Shown here: positions 50,446 through 58,408 of the stretch, piece after piece
How positions within the stretch are numbered: position 1 is the first letter of the stretch
Layout: each line of letters begins with the position of its first letter
Assembly: GCA_036501535.1 (NCBI GenBank)
Contig: DASYAE010000140.1
Coordinates: 24,150 to 88,149, forward strand
Direction: 5' to 3'
DNA from: DASYAE01 sp036501535
Lineage (GTDB): Bacteria; Actinomycetota; Actinomycetes; Streptomycetales; Catenulisporaceae
Length of the DNA stretch: 64,000 nt
The notes under the pieces: generated by a model
The model's database searches: none
What the model was told of the DNA's origin: nothing
What the model saw: the letters and a program-made list of their open reading frames with translations, nothing else
Position numbers and translations under genes: made by a program

Positions 50446-51480
50446 GTGTCGTCCTCACTATCTGCCGCTGTGTCACCGATCATATCCGCTGCGTCGTCGT
50501 CCGTGTCCGGGCTGATCGGCGGCCTCGGCGACGCGACGGGCTCGGGCAGCTCAGGCACCTCCGGCGACTCGACCTCGACCTCGAACACCGTCGCGGCCCA
50601 GCACGTCGGCAACTGGTTCGAGCAGCACACCGCCGCGCTGGTCGGCCACGGCGCGCAGATCGTGTCGGTCGTCGTGGCCTGCCTGGTCATCCGGGTGCTG
50701 GCGCGCAAGTCCATCCGGCGGGTCGTGCACCACGCCACCCGGGTCTCCGAGGGCCGCGCCGCGCGCCGGCTGGAGACCGAGGGATCGGCCGTCCTGGCCG
50801 GCGAGCGCACCCGGCAGCGGGCGCAGGCGATCGGCTCGGTGCTGCGCTCGCTGGCCACCGCGATCGTCTTCAGCGTCGGCGGGCTGATCGTGCTCTCGCT
50901 GGTCGACATCCCGATCGCGCCGGTGCTCGCCTCGGCCTCGGTGATCGGCGTGGCGGTCGGCCTCGGCGCGAAGGACCTGATCACCGACTTCATCGCAGGC
51001 GTCTTCATGATCTTCGAGGACCAGTACGGCGTCGGCGACGTGGTCGACACCGGCGCGGCGAAGGGCACCGTCGAGGAGGTCGGGCTGCGGATCACCAAGC
51101 TGCGAGACGTGGACGGGGTGATCTGGTACGTGCGCAACGGCACGATCGACCGGGTCGGCAACAAGTCGCAGGGCTGGACCCGGGCCGTGGTGGACGTCCC
51201 GGTCGAGTACGGCGAGGACGTCGGCCGGGTGAAGGAGATCATGGCGCTGACCGCCGAGCAGTTCTACGAGGACGAGGCGTGGCAGGGCCGCTTCTTCGGC
51301 GAGGCGGGCCGGCCGCAGGTGGTCGGCATCGAGGCGCTGGACGCCGACGGCGTCGTGATCCGCATGCAGGCGCGCACGATCGCGCAGAAGAACCTCGACG
51401 TGGAGCGGGAGCTGCGGGTGCGATTGAAGGCGGCGCTCGACGAAGCGGGCATCAAGATCGCCTCGTTCAAGGTGAGCTGA
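50446..51480 (+). CDS. MscS-family small-conductance mechanosensitive channel
   Basis: 344 aa from GTG 50446, preferred to GTG 50425 because GGGGAG is nine bases upstream of it. Membrane helices about 55-75, 130-155 and the pore-lining helix about 160-190 (VLASASVIGVAVGLGAKDLITDFIAGVFMIFEDQYGVGDVV, the MscS core), then the cytoplasmic beta domain with VEEVGLRITKLRDVDGVIWYVRNG. Opens under membrane tension to release osmolytes. Confidence 0.93.
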   Translation: MSSSLSAAVSPIISAASSSVSGLIGGLGDATGSGSSGTSGDSTSTSNTVAAQHVGNWFEQHTAALVGHGAQIVSVVVACLVIRVLARKSIRRVVHHATRVSEGRAARRLETEGSAVLAGERTRQRAQAIGSVLRSLATAIVFSVGGLIVLSLVDIPIAPVLASASVIGVAVGLGAKDLITDFIAGVFMIFEDQYGVGDVVDTGAAKGTVEEVGLRITKLRDVDGVIWYVRNGTIDRVGNKSQGWTRAVVDVPVEYGEDVGRVKEIMALTAEQFYEDEAWQGRFFGEAGRPQVVGIEALDADGVVIRMQARTIAQKNLDVERELRVRLKAALDEAGIKIASFKVS

Positions 51481-51605
51481 CCCGGTGGGCTGAGCGGACC
51501 CCGGCCGGTCCGGCCGGCCCGGTCCAAAAGAATCAGGCCTCTTCCCCGAAACCCTCTGACTGACCCGGGCGTGATGTAGCCGAGGATCACGACGAGGGGG
51601 AACCC

Positions 51606-53270
51606 ATGGCGGGCCCAGGGGCTTTCGCATGCCATTTGCTGGCTGATTTGTTACTTTTGTTACTTCCCATGCTGGCTTGTACCCTCACCGGACTGCGGCT
51701 CGGTATAAGGCATCCGGTGCTTCTGCTCATCTGCGGCTTCGGCGGCGCCGGGCTGCTCGGCTTCGCAGTGTTCTGGGCTTATGTGCCGGATCCCGGATTC
51801 GGTGGCGTCCTCCCGATGCTGTTCGCGCAGCAGCTGCAGAGCAGCACCCGGCCGATACCGGTCTTCCTCGTCGTGGGCTGGCAGTCGAGCGACCGGCCGC
51901 CGCTGCAGACCGGCTACTTCCTGCTGCAGCAGTCGGCGCTCGGCACCGGCCGCTTCGACGACTACCAGATCCTCGGCACCCTGCTCCAGGCGACCTGGGT
52001 GGTCGGGCTCTGGGCGCTGCTCCACGCGGCCGGCAAGCCGCGCCGGGCGGTCCCGCTCTGCCTGGCCGCTGTGCTGTTCAGCGGCTTCGTGATCCAGAAC
52101 TCGTTCTTCACCTGGCCCAAGCTGGCGGCGGCGACCGGCGTCCTGCTCGCCGCAGCGGTCCTGCTGACCCCGGAGCTGCGCGCGCTGCGCACCGGCCGCG
52201 CCGCCGGAGCGTTGGTCGGCCTCTCGCTGGGTATTGCGATGCTCGGCCATCCGGGCACGCTGTTCGCGTTGATCGGGATCGTCGGCGGCATCGCAGTGCT
52301 CTGGCGGCTGCGCCGGCTCCGGCCGCCCGGCTGGCTCCCGCCCTCGCGCCGCTTCAACGCGGCCGCGGCGATCGGATTCGTAGTCTCATACGCGCCGTGG
52401 TCGGCATATCAGAGGTTCGTCGACCCGCCCGGCAACACGCCGACCGAGGTCAACATGGCTGGCACCTCCGGACCGGTACCCGGCAAATCGACGCTGCGAG
52501 TGATCGCCGAGGCCTATCGCAAAGCCGGTCTGCACCAGGTCGTCACGAACAAGGAGTCGAACTACGAGGTCCCGTTCCGGCACACGCTCGGCTATCTGCG
52601 CGAGGCCGTCGCACTGCCGTACCACCTGCTCGCCGGTCAGCAGGCCGCTGCGCAGACCTCCGCGCACGACATCGTGACCTGGCAGTTCTTCTTCCTGGGG
52701 CCGATCCTCGGGTTCACCGGCTGGGGCCTGCTCGTGCTCGCCGCGCGGATGGTCCGGCGGGTCGCCGCCCGCCGCCCGCTCGCCGGGCTCCAGCCGGAGC
52801 CGGTCTGGCTGCTGTGCGTCGGGATCACGCTGCTGATCTGGCCGCTCGTCCTGTTCGGCGGGAACGCCACCCTAGCGCATCAGGGAACGTACTTCGTCGA
52901 GCCGGTGCTGATCGCGGCCGGCGTGCTGGGATTCTGGTCGCTCTCGCCGAAGGCGGCGGCCGCGGCGACGGCAGCCTCATGCGCCGTGACGCTGTGGGTC
53001 TACATCGGATTCACGCCGGTAGCGTCGGTGCCGGGCTCGCACAATACGGCCCCTGTTTCCGCGGCCGCCGCCGCCCTGCTGGCCTTCTCGATTGTGGCCT
53101 GCCTGGCCTGTCTGTGGTGGATCGGCGTGGAGCAGCCGTCAGGGTTCGGGGACGTGCCGGTGCCGGTTCAGAGGTCAGAAGGCTGTCGGGACGTGGCGGT
53201 GATCGGCGGCGGCGGTTCGCGAGACGCCGAGCCGGCGTCGGCAGATGGCGAATGCCGACAGCAGGTGTGA
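51606..53270 (+). CDS. Multi-TM integral membrane protein, possibly GT-C glycosyltransferase-like
   Basis: 554 aa from ATG 51606 with GAGGGGG upstream. About 12 hydrophobic segments. The loop GWQSSDRPPLQTG after the second or third helix resembles the first outer loop of some actinobacterial GT-C type proteins, but I see no decisive catalytic motif, so the assignment is tentative. The last about 45 residues are hydrophilic and overlap the opposite-strand gene at 53175-53456 by 96 bases, so the real C terminus could be shorter if a frameshift exists. Confidence 0.65.
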   Translation: MAGPGAFACHLLADLLLLLLPMLACTLTGLRLGIRHPVLLLICGFGGAGLLGFAVFWAYVPDPGFGGVLPMLFAQQLQSSTRPIPVFLVVGWQSSDRPPLQTGYFLLQQSALGTGRFDDYQILGTLLQATWVVGLWALLHAAGKPRRAVPLCLAAVLFSGFVIQNSFFTWPKLAAATGVLLAAAVLLTPELRALRTGRAAGALVGLSLGIAMLGHPGTLFALIGIVGGIAVLWRLRRLRPPGWLPPSRRFNAAAAIGFVVSYAPWSAYQRFVDPPGNTPTEVNMAGTSGPVPGKSTLRVIAEAYRKAGLHQVVTNKESNYEVPFRHTLGYLREAVALPYHLLAGQQAAAQTSAHDIVTWQFFFLGPILGFTGWGLLVLAARMVRRVAARRPLAGLQPEPVWLLCVGITLLIWPLVLFGGNATLAHQGTYFVEPVLIAAGVLGFWSLSPKAAAAATAASCAVTLWVYIGFTPVASVPGSHNTAPVSAAAAALLAFSIVACLACLWWIGVEQPSGFGDVPVPVQRSEGCRDVAVIGGGGSRDAEPASADGECRQQV

Positions 53271-53456
53271 GGCGCCGATGAGCAGGAACAGCGCACCTGT
53301 CGACAGGCGCAGCAGCTGCGCCTCGTGGCTGCCGTTCGCGTTGGCGACCACGAAGCCGCCGAGCGCCAGGAATCCGGCGGCCAGCAGGAACCCCATCCAG
53401 GCGGTCCGGGTCGTCTGCCACCACGCGCGGTCCGTCGCGTGCTCCGAGTTTCGCAT
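53175..53456 (-). CDS. Small two-TM membrane protein
   Basis: 93 aa from ATG 53456. Two membrane helices (about 21-40 and 48-68) separated by NANGSHEAQ, then a basic tail CRRRLGVSR. No family recognised. Its last 32 codons are antisense to the 3' end of the preceding plus-strand gene. Both frames look usable, so either a true antisense overlap or one mis-called end. Confidence 0.5.
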   Translation of the reverse strand: MRNSEHATDRAWWQTTRTAWMGFLLAAGFLALGGFVVANANGSHEAQLLRLSTGALFLLIGASHLLSAFAICRRRLGVSRTAAADHRHVPTAF

Positions 53457-53507
53457 GCCGCCGGGTGCCCGCCGTGTCCGGCGGCAAACGTGTCCTGCGA
53501 CGATCGA

Positions 53508-53978
53508 TCAGTGTTCCGATCCGTTGAGCGGATCGAAGCCGTTCGCGTGCCGCGCCCGCAGCGCGTTGCCGAGCTCGAAGTACACGTACTTGCCGAGCTC
53601 CTCCCGCTCGACCCCCCAGCACTCGGCCAGCGCCTCGACCAGGTACAGGCCCCGGCCGGACATCCGCAGGTAGGCCGGGTCGGTGTGGTCGTGGCCGTTG
53701 GCCGGCCGCACGATCCCGTCGTGGTGCGCGTCGTGCACCTCGACCCGCAGCGCGATCTCGGTCTCGGCCAGCTCGATCCGGATCGTGGCGTCCGCCGCGG
53801 TCAGGTCGGTGCCGTGCAGGATCGCGTTGGTCACCGTCTCGCTCAGCAGCAGTTGGGCGACGTCCCGGTCCACCGGCGTGCCCCAGCCCTCGAGCTCCTC
53901 GAGCAGCCGCCGCCGGGCGAGCGCGACCGCCTCCGGGGCGGCCGGGATCTCGAAGCGAAGCATGTGCCCGGCGCCCAT
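53508..53978 (-). CDS. RsbW-like ATP-binding protein (HATPase_c_2, anti-sigma/serine kinase type)
   Basis: 156 aa from ATG 53978; ATG 53963 is possible. GHKL fold: N box LLLSETVTNAILHGT, G1 VEVHDAHHDG, G2 MSGRGLYLVEALAE. Stand-alone kinases of this family are numerous in actinobacteria and typically phosphorylate anti-anti-sigma factors or hold sigma factors. No sigma or antagonist gene is adjacent. Divergent from gntR, with one of the twin palindromes 128 bases from its start. Confidence 0.85.
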   Translation of the reverse strand: MGAGHMLRFEIPAAPEAVALARRRLLEELEGWGTPVDRDVAQLLLSETVTNAILHGTDLTAADATIRIELAETEIALRVEVHDAHHDGIVRPANGHDHTDPAYLRMSGRGLYLVEALAECWGVEREELGKYVYFELGNALRARHANGFDPLNGSEH

Positions 53979-54105
53979 CCGCCCACCTGACTGAACCGCG
54001 CTGTGAGGATCCTGACAGCGCCGATCGTGACAGTGCCATTCGTGGATTGCCGGGGGCTCCCGCCCCCGTCGCATGTATCACAGGGGTCTCATGACCGCTG
54101 CGGAC

Positions 54106-54123
54106 AACCTCACTAGTGAGGTT
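54106..54123. promoter_or_regulatory. GntR operator copy 1 (18-bp perfect palindrome)
   Basis: AACCTCACTAGTGAGGTT is fully symmetrical. The same 14-bp core CCTCACTAGTGAGG recurs at 54163, 55 bases downstream. Confidence 0.8.
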
Positions 54124-54162
54124 ACCCGTCAACCGTAGCAAGGGAATCTGGGCTCCGCAATA

Positions 54163-54176
54163 CCTCACTAGTGAGG
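54163..54176. promoter_or_regulatory. GntR operator copy 2 (14-bp perfect palindrome)
   Basis: CCTCACTAGTGAGG directly upstream of the gntR -10 (TATACG/TACGAT, 54183-54190). Binding here would block polymerase. The two copies, 55 bp centre to centre (about five helical turns), suggest cooperative or looped binding. Confidence 0.8.
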
Positions 54177-54182
54177 GACGTG

Positions 54183-54190
54183 TATACGAT
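54183..54190 (+). promoter_or_regulatory. -10 region of a probably leaderless gntR transcript
   Basis: TATACGAT ends six bases before the ATG at 54197; no ribosome site lies between, so transcription probably starts at the ATG. Confidence 0.5.
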
Positions 54191-54196
54191 GAGACC

Positions 54197-54964
54197 ATGA
54201 GCCTCGATCCCATGGATCCGCGGTCGCCCTCCAAACAGATCGCCGCCGACCTGCGCGAACAGATCGCCAGCGGCGCCCTTCCGCCGGATGCGAAGCTTCC
54301 CTCCGAGCGCGAGCTTTCAGAGCGCTTTCACGTCGCGCCGCAGACGGTGCGCCAGGCCGTCGCGCTGCTCAAGAACGAGGGCCTGGTCGTCGGGCAGGCC
54401 GGCCGCGGCGTGTTCGTGCGCGTACACGAGCCGCTGATCCGGCTGGGCACCGACCGCTTCTCCCGGGCCCGCCGCACCGCCGGCAAGTCGGCCCAGCAGT
54501 CCGAGGCCGAGGCGATCGGCCGCACCTTCCGCCAGGAGATCATGGAGCTGGCCGAGGTCCCGGCCCCGGACCGGATCGCGCAGCTGCTCGGCGTGGCCGA
54601 GGGCGACCTGGTGTTCAAGCGCTACCGGCGCGAGTTCGTGGGCGACGAGCCCAACCAGGTCGCCGCCTCGTACTACCTGCCCAAGGTCGTCGCGGGAACC
54701 GCGATCACCGACGTGCGGACCGGCCCGGGCGGCAGCTACGCGCGCCTGGAGGAGTCGGGGCACGTCATCACCGAGTTCTACGAGGAGTTCACCGCCCGCA
54801 TGCCGACGCCGGAGGAGATCCGGCTGCTGCGGCTGCCGGCCGGCACGCCGGTCGTGTGCGTGCTGCGGGTCGCCTATGACGCGGACGGTCCGGTCGAGGT
54901 GTTCGAGTCCGTAGTCAACTCGCGGATGATCGTCTTCACCAACCGCTTCACCGCGCCGCAGTGA
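54197..54964 (+). CDS. GntR-family regulator, HutC subfamily with UTRA domain
   Basis: 255 aa from ATG 54197 (MSLDPMDPRSPSKQIA). GntR winged helix (about 10-75): LREQIASGALPPDAKLPSERELSERFHVAPQTVRQAVALLKNEGLV. UTRA ligand-binding domain about 95-250 (EEFTARMPTPEEIRLLRLPAGTPVVCVLRVAYDADGPVEV). Twin palindromes at its promoter are its probable operators. Followed after 45 bases by a Nudix hydrolase, probably in the same transcript, which hints that the effector or target is a nucleotide derivative (inference). Confidence 0.93.
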   Translation: MSLDPMDPRSPSKQIAADLREQIASGALPPDAKLPSERELSERFHVAPQTVRQAVALLKNEGLVVGQAGRGVFVRVHEPLIRLGTDRFSRARRTAGKSAQQSEAEAIGRTFRQEIMELAEVPAPDRIAQLLGVAEGDLVFKRYRREFVGDEPNQVAASYYLPKVVAGTAITDVRTGPGGSYARLEESGHVITEFYEEFTARMPTPEEIRLLRLPAGTPVVCVLRVAYDADGPVEVFESVVNSRMIVFTNRFTAPQ

Positions 54965-55009
54965 CGAATCCTCAGGTGGCCGATAAGAAGGACCCTCTAA
55001 GATCCGCCT

Positions 55010-55459
55010 GTGCCACAGATCTATCGCCACTCGGTCTCCGTCGCCGGCGTCGTCGTGCGCGATGACGGGCGGGTGCTTGTCATCCGCCGCCGCGACAACG
55101 GCCAGTACCAAGCGCCCGGCGGCGTTCTGGAGCAGCACGAGCGGGTCGAGGAGGGGCTGACCCGCGAGGTGCTGGAGGAGACCGGGTTCTCGGTCAAGCC
55201 CGAGGCGCTGACCGGCATCTACAAGCACATGGGGCTCGGCGTCGTGGCGCTGGTCTTCCGCTGCCGGCTGCTCGGCGGCAGCGCGGCGGTCAACGACGAG
55301 GCGACCGACGTGCTCTGGCTCGACCGCGACGACGTGACCCGCCGGATGACCGAGGCGTTCGCGGTCCGGGTGACCGACGCGCTGGACGGTCCGTGGCCGC
55401 ACGTCAGGCACCACGACGGAACCAGGCTGCTGCGTTCGCTGGGCATCGCCGAGGCCTGA
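55010..55459 (+). CDS. Nudix hydrolase
   Basis: 149 aa from GTG 55010. Nudix box at about 43-65: GGVLEQHE, then REVLEETGF, matching Gx5Ex7REUxEExGU, so the metal-binding glutamates are in place. Hydrolyses a nucleoside diphosphate linked to another moiety; exact substrate unknown. TAAGAT six bases before the start may be an extra -10, but cotranscription with gntR is equally likely. Confidence 0.9.
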   Translation: MPQIYRHSVSVAGVVVRDDGRVLVIRRRDNGQYQAPGGVLEQHERVEEGLTREVLEETGFSVKPEALTGIYKHMGLGVVALVFRCRLLGGSAAVNDEATDVLWLDRDDVTRRMTEAFAVRVTDALDGPWPHVRHHDGTRLLRSLGIAEA

Positions 55460-55491
55460 CTCACCGCCCGACCTGCGGGCCGCCCGCCGCC

Positions 55492-56259
55492 TCAGGGCGC
55501 CGTCAGGATCTTCGGCCCCTGATCCGTGACCGCGACGGTGTGCTCGACGTGCGCGGCCCGGCTCCCGTCCGCGCTGCGGATGGTCCAGCCGTCGTCGTCG
55601 ATCCAGTACTCGTCCTTGCCGCCGGCCAGGAACCAGGGCTCGATCGCGATGACCAGCCCGGCCCGCAGCTGCAGCCCGCGCCCGGCCCGCCCCTCGTTCG
55701 GCACCGAGGGCTCCTCGTGCATCGTGTGCCCGACGCCGTGCCCGCCGAAGTCCGTGCAGATGCCGTAGCGCGCGGCCCGCCCCACGGCTGCCACGGCCGC
55801 GCTGACGTCCCCGAGCCGCCCGCCGACCACCGCCGCGCCGATCCCTGCCTCCAGCGCGGCATAAGCGGTGTCGATCAGCCGGGTGTCCTCGTCCCGGGCG
55901 GTCCCGACGACCAGCGAGATCGCCGAGTCCCCGGTCCACCCGTCCAGCGTGGCGCCGCAGTCGATGCTCAGCAGATCGCCGTCGGCCAGCCGGTAGCCGT
56001 CCGGGATCCCGTGCAGCGCCGCGTCATTGACGGAGGCGCAGATCACCGCGGGGAACGGCACCGAGGCGAACCGCGGCTGGTACCCGAGGAACGGCGAGGT
56101 CGCCCCGGCGTCCCGGATCACCTGGTGCGCGGCCTCGTCCAGATCCGTCAGCCGCGCCCCCACCCGGGCCTGCGCCCGCGCGGCGGCCAGAGCCTGCGCC
56201 ACGACCCGGCCCGCGGCCCGCATCGCGTCGATCTCGCCCGGGGTCTTCAGCTCGACCAT
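55492..56259 (-). CDS. map: Methionine aminopeptidase type I (second copy)
   Basis: 255 aa from ATG 56259 (MVELKTPGEIDAMRAAGRVV), with GAGGGG close upstream; a longer frame upstream has no ribosome site. Metal ligands: aspartates in SIDCGATLDGWTGD, histidine in GHGVGHTMHEEPSV, glutamate in IEPWFL and in VEHTVAVT. It is clearly diverged from the ribosomal-operon copy at 7.5 kb. Multiple map genes are common in actinobacteria. Divergent from a small XRE regulator. Confidence 0.93.
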   Translation of the reverse strand: MVELKTPGEIDAMRAAGRVVAQALAAARAQARVGARLTDLDEAAHQVIRDAGATSPFLGYQPRFASVPFPAVICASVNDAALHGIPDGYRLADGDLLSIDCGATLDGWTGDSAISLVVGTARDEDTRLIDTAYAALEAGIGAAVVGGRLGDVSAAVAAVGRAARYGICTDFGGHGVGHTMHEEPSVPNEGRAGRGLQLRAGLVIAIEPWFLAGGKDEYWIDDDGWTIRSADGSRAAHVEHTVAVTDQGPKILTAP

Positions 56260-56348
56260 TGCCCCTCGCCTCTCACCGTTTTCCGCCGCGACGCGGTTTC
56301 CCGCCGCGCCGCGCCATGTTCCGCCATGTCCCACTGTACGGGATAACT

Positions 56349-56364
56349 ATACCGGTATTATTAT
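56349..56364 (+). promoter_or_regulatory. AT-rich promoter with ATACCGGTAT palindrome
   Basis: 10-bp palindrome ATACCGGTAT (56349-56358) overlaps two possible -10 boxes TATTAT (56356-56361 and 56359-56364). The start ATG is at 56371, so the transcript is probably leaderless. Striking AT island in GC-rich DNA, shared with the divergent map copy. Confidence 0.55.
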
Positions 56365-56370
56365 CATGGC

Positions 56371-56628
56371 ATGGTCCGACCGCCACTCAGCCCCCTCGAA
56401 CGAGCCCGCGGCGAACGCCTCGGCGCGCTGCTGCGCGAGGCGCGCGGGCCGCGCAGCATGGTCGCGGTCGCCGCCGCGGCCGCGGTGCCCGTCGAGACCC
56501 TCCGCAAGATCGAGTCGGGCCGCATCCCCACCCCGGCCTTCTTCACCGTCGCGGCGCTGGCCGCCGAGGTCGGCATCCCGCTCGACGAACTCGCCGCTCG
56601 GTGCGACCTCACGCCACAGCCTGCCTGA
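56371..56628 (+). CDS. Small XRE-family transcriptional regulator
   Basis: 85 aa. Helix-turn-helix about 12-72: RARGERLGALLREARGPRSMVAVAAAAAVPVETLRKIESGRIPTPAFFTVAALAAEVGIPLDEL. No additional domain. No Shine-Dalgarno; the promoter sits directly on the start. Divergent from the second map, and may regulate itself and map through the ATACCGGTAT palindrome. Confidence 0.85.
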   Translation: MVRPPLSPLERARGERLGALLREARGPRSMVAVAAAAAVPVETLRKIESGRIPTPAFFTVAALAAEVGIPLDELAARCDLTPQPA

Positions 56629-56649
56629 CGCCGGCCCGAGTCCGGACCC

Positions 56650-57822
56650 TCAATCGTCGGCGCAGATCGCATCCACGTCAGCCGTGACGCCGCAGTCCGC
56701 ACCATCGGGCACGACCACCTTCTCCTTCTCCCGCGCCGCACCAGCCTTGTGGCGGTATTTTTCCAGCAGCCGCCGGAACCTCTCGCCCCCGGCCGCCGCA
56801 TCCCGCTTCACCACCAGCTCGGCGAGCTCCGCGTCGAGATCCGCGCGCAGCCGCGCGACCGTCAGGCCCCTGCCGCCGCCCTCGTCCGGCACCAGCACCC
56901 GCTTGCCGCCGCCCTCCGCCTCCACCCTGCCCAGGAATCTCAGCGCGATCATGGCCAGCAGCCAGCACTCGCCCACCTTCGCACTGCCCCGCGAGAGCCA
57001 GCCGGCGTGGTCCCGCACCACGCGCAGCCCGTACTCGGTGTCCCCGGTCAGGTCGGCGAGCAGGATGTGCTGCATGACGTGCCGCCACTGCCGCTCCACG
57101 CCGCGGACCAGCGGATAGCCCGCCTCCCGCACCACCCGCGCCTGCTCGAACCGGCCCAGCCTGAGCAGGCAGTACATCAGCTCATTGTGGCCGTTGGCCA
57201 GATGCGACGGGCCGCACCGGCAGGACGCCCCCTCGGCAAGGATCGCCCGGCACTCCAGCGCGGCCCGCTCCCAGTCCCGCAGCCGCTCGAACCAGAGCGC
57301 GGCGATGTAGTGGTAGAACGCGCCGCAGAAGCTGTGCGCGTCTCCGGGCTCTGACAGCATCGCCTCGATCCGCGCGCTCGCCGCCTCCTGCTCGCCTGCC
57401 ACCCGGTGGATCAGGTGCCGGCTGCGGTGCACGGCGCGCAGGCTGAACCCGCACGACCGGTAGAGCCCTTCCATCTCGTCCGCCAGCCGGTCGATCTCCG
57501 GCCGCGGCAGGTCGCGCCGCCGGACGAGGCCTTCGAGGACGGCCGGGAAGACCAGCCGCAGCTTGCCGTGCAGGCGCGCGTCGAAGACCTCAGGGTTCGT
57601 GCGCCGGATCTGCCAGGCCCGCGCCAGCGCCGCCGTCCCGGCCCCGGTTCCGCCGTGGTGGTGCTGGTCGCCGGCCAGATCGAGCAGCACCGACGCGACG
57701 GCGCCCGGGTCGCCGGACTGCTCGGCGGCGGCCAGCAGTTCCTCCCGCGCGGCGAGGCGCTGCGGACCGTGCGGAACCCGGTTGACCTCGACCGAGGCGG
57801 CGACGAGCCGAGCCCGTTCCAT
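56650..57822 (-). CDS. Helical repeat (TPR-like) protein, unknown function
   Basis: 390 aa from ATG 57822. Alanine/leucine-rich helical hairpins over about residues 20-290 resemble TPRs (e.g. AREELLAAAEQSGDPGAVASVLLDLAG, LANGHNELMYCLLRLGRFEQARVVREAGYPL). The C-terminal about 80 residues are charged (RLRADLDAELAELVVKRDAAAGG, KEKEK-like). Looks like the sensor half of AfsR-type proteins but has no ATPase or DNA-binding domain. Convergent with the XRE gene. Confidence 0.65.
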   Translation of the reverse strand: MERARLVAASVEVNRVPHGPQRLAAREELLAAAEQSGDPGAVASVLLDLAGDQHHHGGTGAGTAALARAWQIRRTNPEVFDARLHGKLRLVFPAVLEGLVRRRDLPRPEIDRLADEMEGLYRSCGFSLRAVHRSRHLIHRVAGEQEAASARIEAMLSEPGDAHSFCGAFYHYIAALWFERLRDWERAALECRAILAEGASCRCGPSHLANGHNELMYCLLRLGRFEQARVVREAGYPLVRGVERQWRHVMQHILLADLTGDTEYGLRVVRDHAGWLSRGSAKVGECWLLAMIALRFLGRVEAEGGGKRVLVPDEGGGRGLTVARLRADLDAELAELVVKRDAAAGGERFRRLLEKYRHKAGAAREKEKVVVPDGADCGVTADVDAICADD

Positions 57823-57908
57823 CGGCGCCCGCCTCTCCCGTCTCGATTACCGATCAAGAATATCGGCGCCGCCCCGCAGCGCTCGGGGTTCGCCGCCGGC
57901 CGCCCGGG

Positions 57909-58325
57909 TCAGCTCTCGAACCAGGCGACCAGCCGGACGCCGTCGTTGCCGTGGATCCGGGCCTGCGCCCGCATCACGCTCCACACCGGCTCCCACGCAC
58001 CGTCCGGCGGCATGACCTCGCGCCGCTGTGTCGGCTCGTCCCAGTCGATCGACGCGATCTCGCCCCAGCTCAGGAAGGTAGCTCCGAAGGCTGCGGTGCC
58101 GGCCGCGCCAAAGTCGGCCCGGGTCAGCTCCGCCGCATCCGGCGGAAGGCCGCGCGCGGGCGCGACCGGCCGGCACGTCCCGGGGCAGAGCGTGTCGAAC
58201 AGGCAGTCGAGGGCTCCACAGTCCTGCGTCACGCCCAGCATCGCGAGGGAGACGGCCGAGTACCAGGCGGTGTCCCCGTTCTCGCGCCCCAGTTCCCAGG
58301 TGCGGCACTCGACGAATCCATGCAT
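57909..58325 (-). CDS. Protein of unknown function, cysteine-containing
   Basis: 138 aa from ATG 58325 (MHGFVECRTWELG), with GGTGGGGA upstream. No family recognised. A cysteine-rich stretch at about 35-55 (TQDCGALDCLFDTLCPGTCRP) holds four cysteines in 15 residues, which could be a metal site or disulfides; no signal peptide, so metal binding is the likelier. The C-terminal half looks like a small alpha/beta domain with WSVMRAQARIHGNDGVRLVAWFES. Confidence 0.6.
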   Translation of the reverse strand: MHGFVECRTWELGRENGDTAWYSAVSLAMLGVTQDCGALDCLFDTLCPGTCRPVAPARGLPPDAAELTRADFGAAGTAAFGATFLSWGEIASIDWDEPTQRREVMPPDGAWEPVWSVMRAQARIHGNDGVRLVAWFES

Positions 58326-58408
58326 GGAGGTCCCCACCCGAGGAATTATCCACGCCACCTGGCGCCACCGTGGCGAATCCCGGGAATCCGTCCCGCATCA
58401 CACCTCGG

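Noticed and set aside
51496..51525. GC-rich inverted repeat after mscS as a terminator
   Set aside because: Self-complementary CCGGCCGG runs with an uneven bulge and a tiny loop; too ambiguous in GC-rich DNA.
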